Both the position numbers and the translations under genes were made by a program. From an uncultured Oscillospiraceae bacterium (GTDB taxonomy: Bacteria; Bacillota; Clostridia; Oscillospirales; Oscillospiraceae), in NCBI GenBank assembly GCA_904398675.1, contig CAJFPI010000109.1:1-23239 (forward strand): 23,239 nucleotides of DNA, given 5' to 3'. The notes beneath the pieces are model-generated. The model ran no database searches. It was not told the origin of the DNA and saw only the letters and a list, made by a program, of their open reading frames with translations. Numbering within the stretch: position 1 is the stretch's first letter; every line of letters begins with the position of its first letter. Of the stretch, positions 22,701 to 23,239 are shown in pieces.

Positions 22701-23188
22701 AATCCTGTTAATAAAAGCTACCCTTTTTTGTGCAGAGTATCTGTTTACGAAATGTTCACCAATTGGACAGACCCAGTTCAAAAAGCTGGGGTAATCTAAC
22801 AGTGTTCACAGGAAAGAAGATCCAGTTGAGGAAAACCAGATACCATGAGATAGATATTTGATAACCAGGAGAGGAGGCGATTGGCCGCGAACATCCATAG
22901 AAGAAGGCTCATGGGTCGTATCCATGGTATGCTGTGGAGCATTTTGTATGACTGATACCGCCGCAGGGATGTTTCGCATCCCTGCGGCGTTTTTCCATGT
23001 ATGGCTGCCCCTGTATGGGCGGAGCAGGGGGGCTGGGATAGGGACAGTCTGTTGGGGCATAAAAATGACCAGGGGTACTGCGTGGGAACGGAGAAACTCC
23101 GAAAGATCGGCCTGCCGCCGGCCGGAACGGCGGCACACCGGAGACAGCGGGGGAAACAGGAAGTCTCCGGGACAGCAAGGGAGGCAGT
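22701..23188. other. Non-coding interval between glpK and the right-edge gene
   Basis: Together with the glpK leader, more than 650 nt carry no convincing gene. Reading frames here lack ribosome binding sites and run through the terminator at 22959. The stretch 22800-22958 contains short stems (for example CATGG and CCATG arms around 22911-22927), and 23108-23132 has a TGCCGCC/GGCGGCA stem. A small RNA or cis-acting leader is possible. No riboswitch consensus was recognised. Confidence 0.4.
22959..22994 (+). terminator. Intrinsic terminator in the non-coding interval
   Basis: CGCCGCAGGGATG pairs perfectly with CATCCCTGCGGCG across a TTTCG loop and is followed by TTTTT. No coding gene lies upstream on this strand for more than 2 kb, so it ends either a small RNA or an attenuated leader of the gene at 23189. 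Confidence 0.88.
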
Positions 23189-23239
23189 ATGATTGGTACG
23201 GCGCTGATGCTGCTGCGTAGCAGCCTGATGCTGTCCCTC
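23189..23239 (+). CDS. Start of an unidentified gene (17 codons, cut by the window edge)
   Basis: An ATG at 23189 follows AAGGGAGG at good spacing and opens a frame of 17 codons that is hydrophobic and Leu/Met-rich, consistent with a membrane protein or signal peptide. The family cannot be recognised from so little. A terminator lies about 195 nt upstream, which would be compatible with attenuation if transcription begins before 22959. Confidence 0.45.
   Translation, partial: MIGTALMLLRSSLMLSL

Noticed and set aside
20798..22711. 637-codon plus-strand frame opposite glpK
   Set aside because: It runs antisense through glpK and through two terminators. The glpK motifs on the other strand are complete.
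22780..23000. T-box, lysine or other known riboswitch before the right-edge gene
   Set aside because: No T-box (GGTGGNACC-type) element or conserved core of a riboswitch class that I know was found. Only hairpins and a terminator are supported.
22858..23220. 120-codon plus-strand frame in the right-hand non-coding interval
   Set aside because: It passes through the strong terminator at 22959-22994, lacks a good ribosome binding site and overlaps the better-supported start at 23189.
1..23239. CRISPR arrays, tRNA or rRNA genes, insertion sequences
   Set aside because: No regularly spaced repeats, tRNA-like cloverleaf ends, rRNA segments or transposase-like proteins were seen on either strand by eye.

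Overview
The window is GC-rich (about 60% or more), and its genes have strong AGGAGG-type ribosome binding sites, sigma-A-like promoters and U-tailed hairpin terminators. The gene set includes acetate kinase next to tmcAL, two-subunit iron-sulfur serine dehydratase, a DUF3793-type protein with a flavodoxin, a SleB-type hydrolase with copper-amine-oxidase-type repeats, and a VanY-type carboxypeptidase. Together these suggest an anaerobic, high-GC Firmicute of the class Clostridia, probably an Oscillospiraceae-like gut bacterium. This is inferred from gene content, not from a phylogenetic marker.

Layout. 1-3734: ackA (partial, minus) is divergent from tmcAL (plus), with overlapping promoters. 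A small putative lipoprotein, a polysaccharide deacetylase (minus) and a zinc-ribbon membrane protein (minus) follow. 3800-13462: one long rightward transcription unit starts at a clear promoter (3868-3896). It carries a beta-CASP/MBL nuclease-like gene and an rlmD-type 23S rRNA uracil methyltransferase whose frame runs without a stop into a PD-(D/E)xK nuclease-like domain. Four tightly packed restriction-modification genes follow: an N6-adenine methyltransferase, a C5-cytosine methyltransferase, a McrB-like AAA+ GTPase and a LlaJI-type nuclease. 13469-17758: housekeeping genes with their own promoters and terminators, namely a VanY-like peptidase, sdaAB-sdaAA and ilvE. 17790-19557: leftward TIGR04255-type protein and SleB-like hydrolase. 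19658-20902: a DUF3793-type gene and a flavodoxin behind a near-consensus promoter with two matching GTTAG-N6-CTAAC palindromes. 20974-22700: leftward glpK with a structured leader and a palindrome over its -10 box. 22701-23188: non-coding, with an intrinsic terminator and a possible small or leader RNA. 23189 to the edge: the first 17 codons of an unidentified gene.

The most unusual part is the defence island at 6951-13462. It combines a LlaJI-like bipartite restriction machine with one m6A and one m5C methyltransferase, where classical LlaJI has two m5C enzymes. It adds a second nuclease that is in frame with the 3' end of rlmD, and no promoter of its own was seen for the island. The second notable point is the putative metal-responsive double operator in front of the DUF3793-flavodoxin pair.
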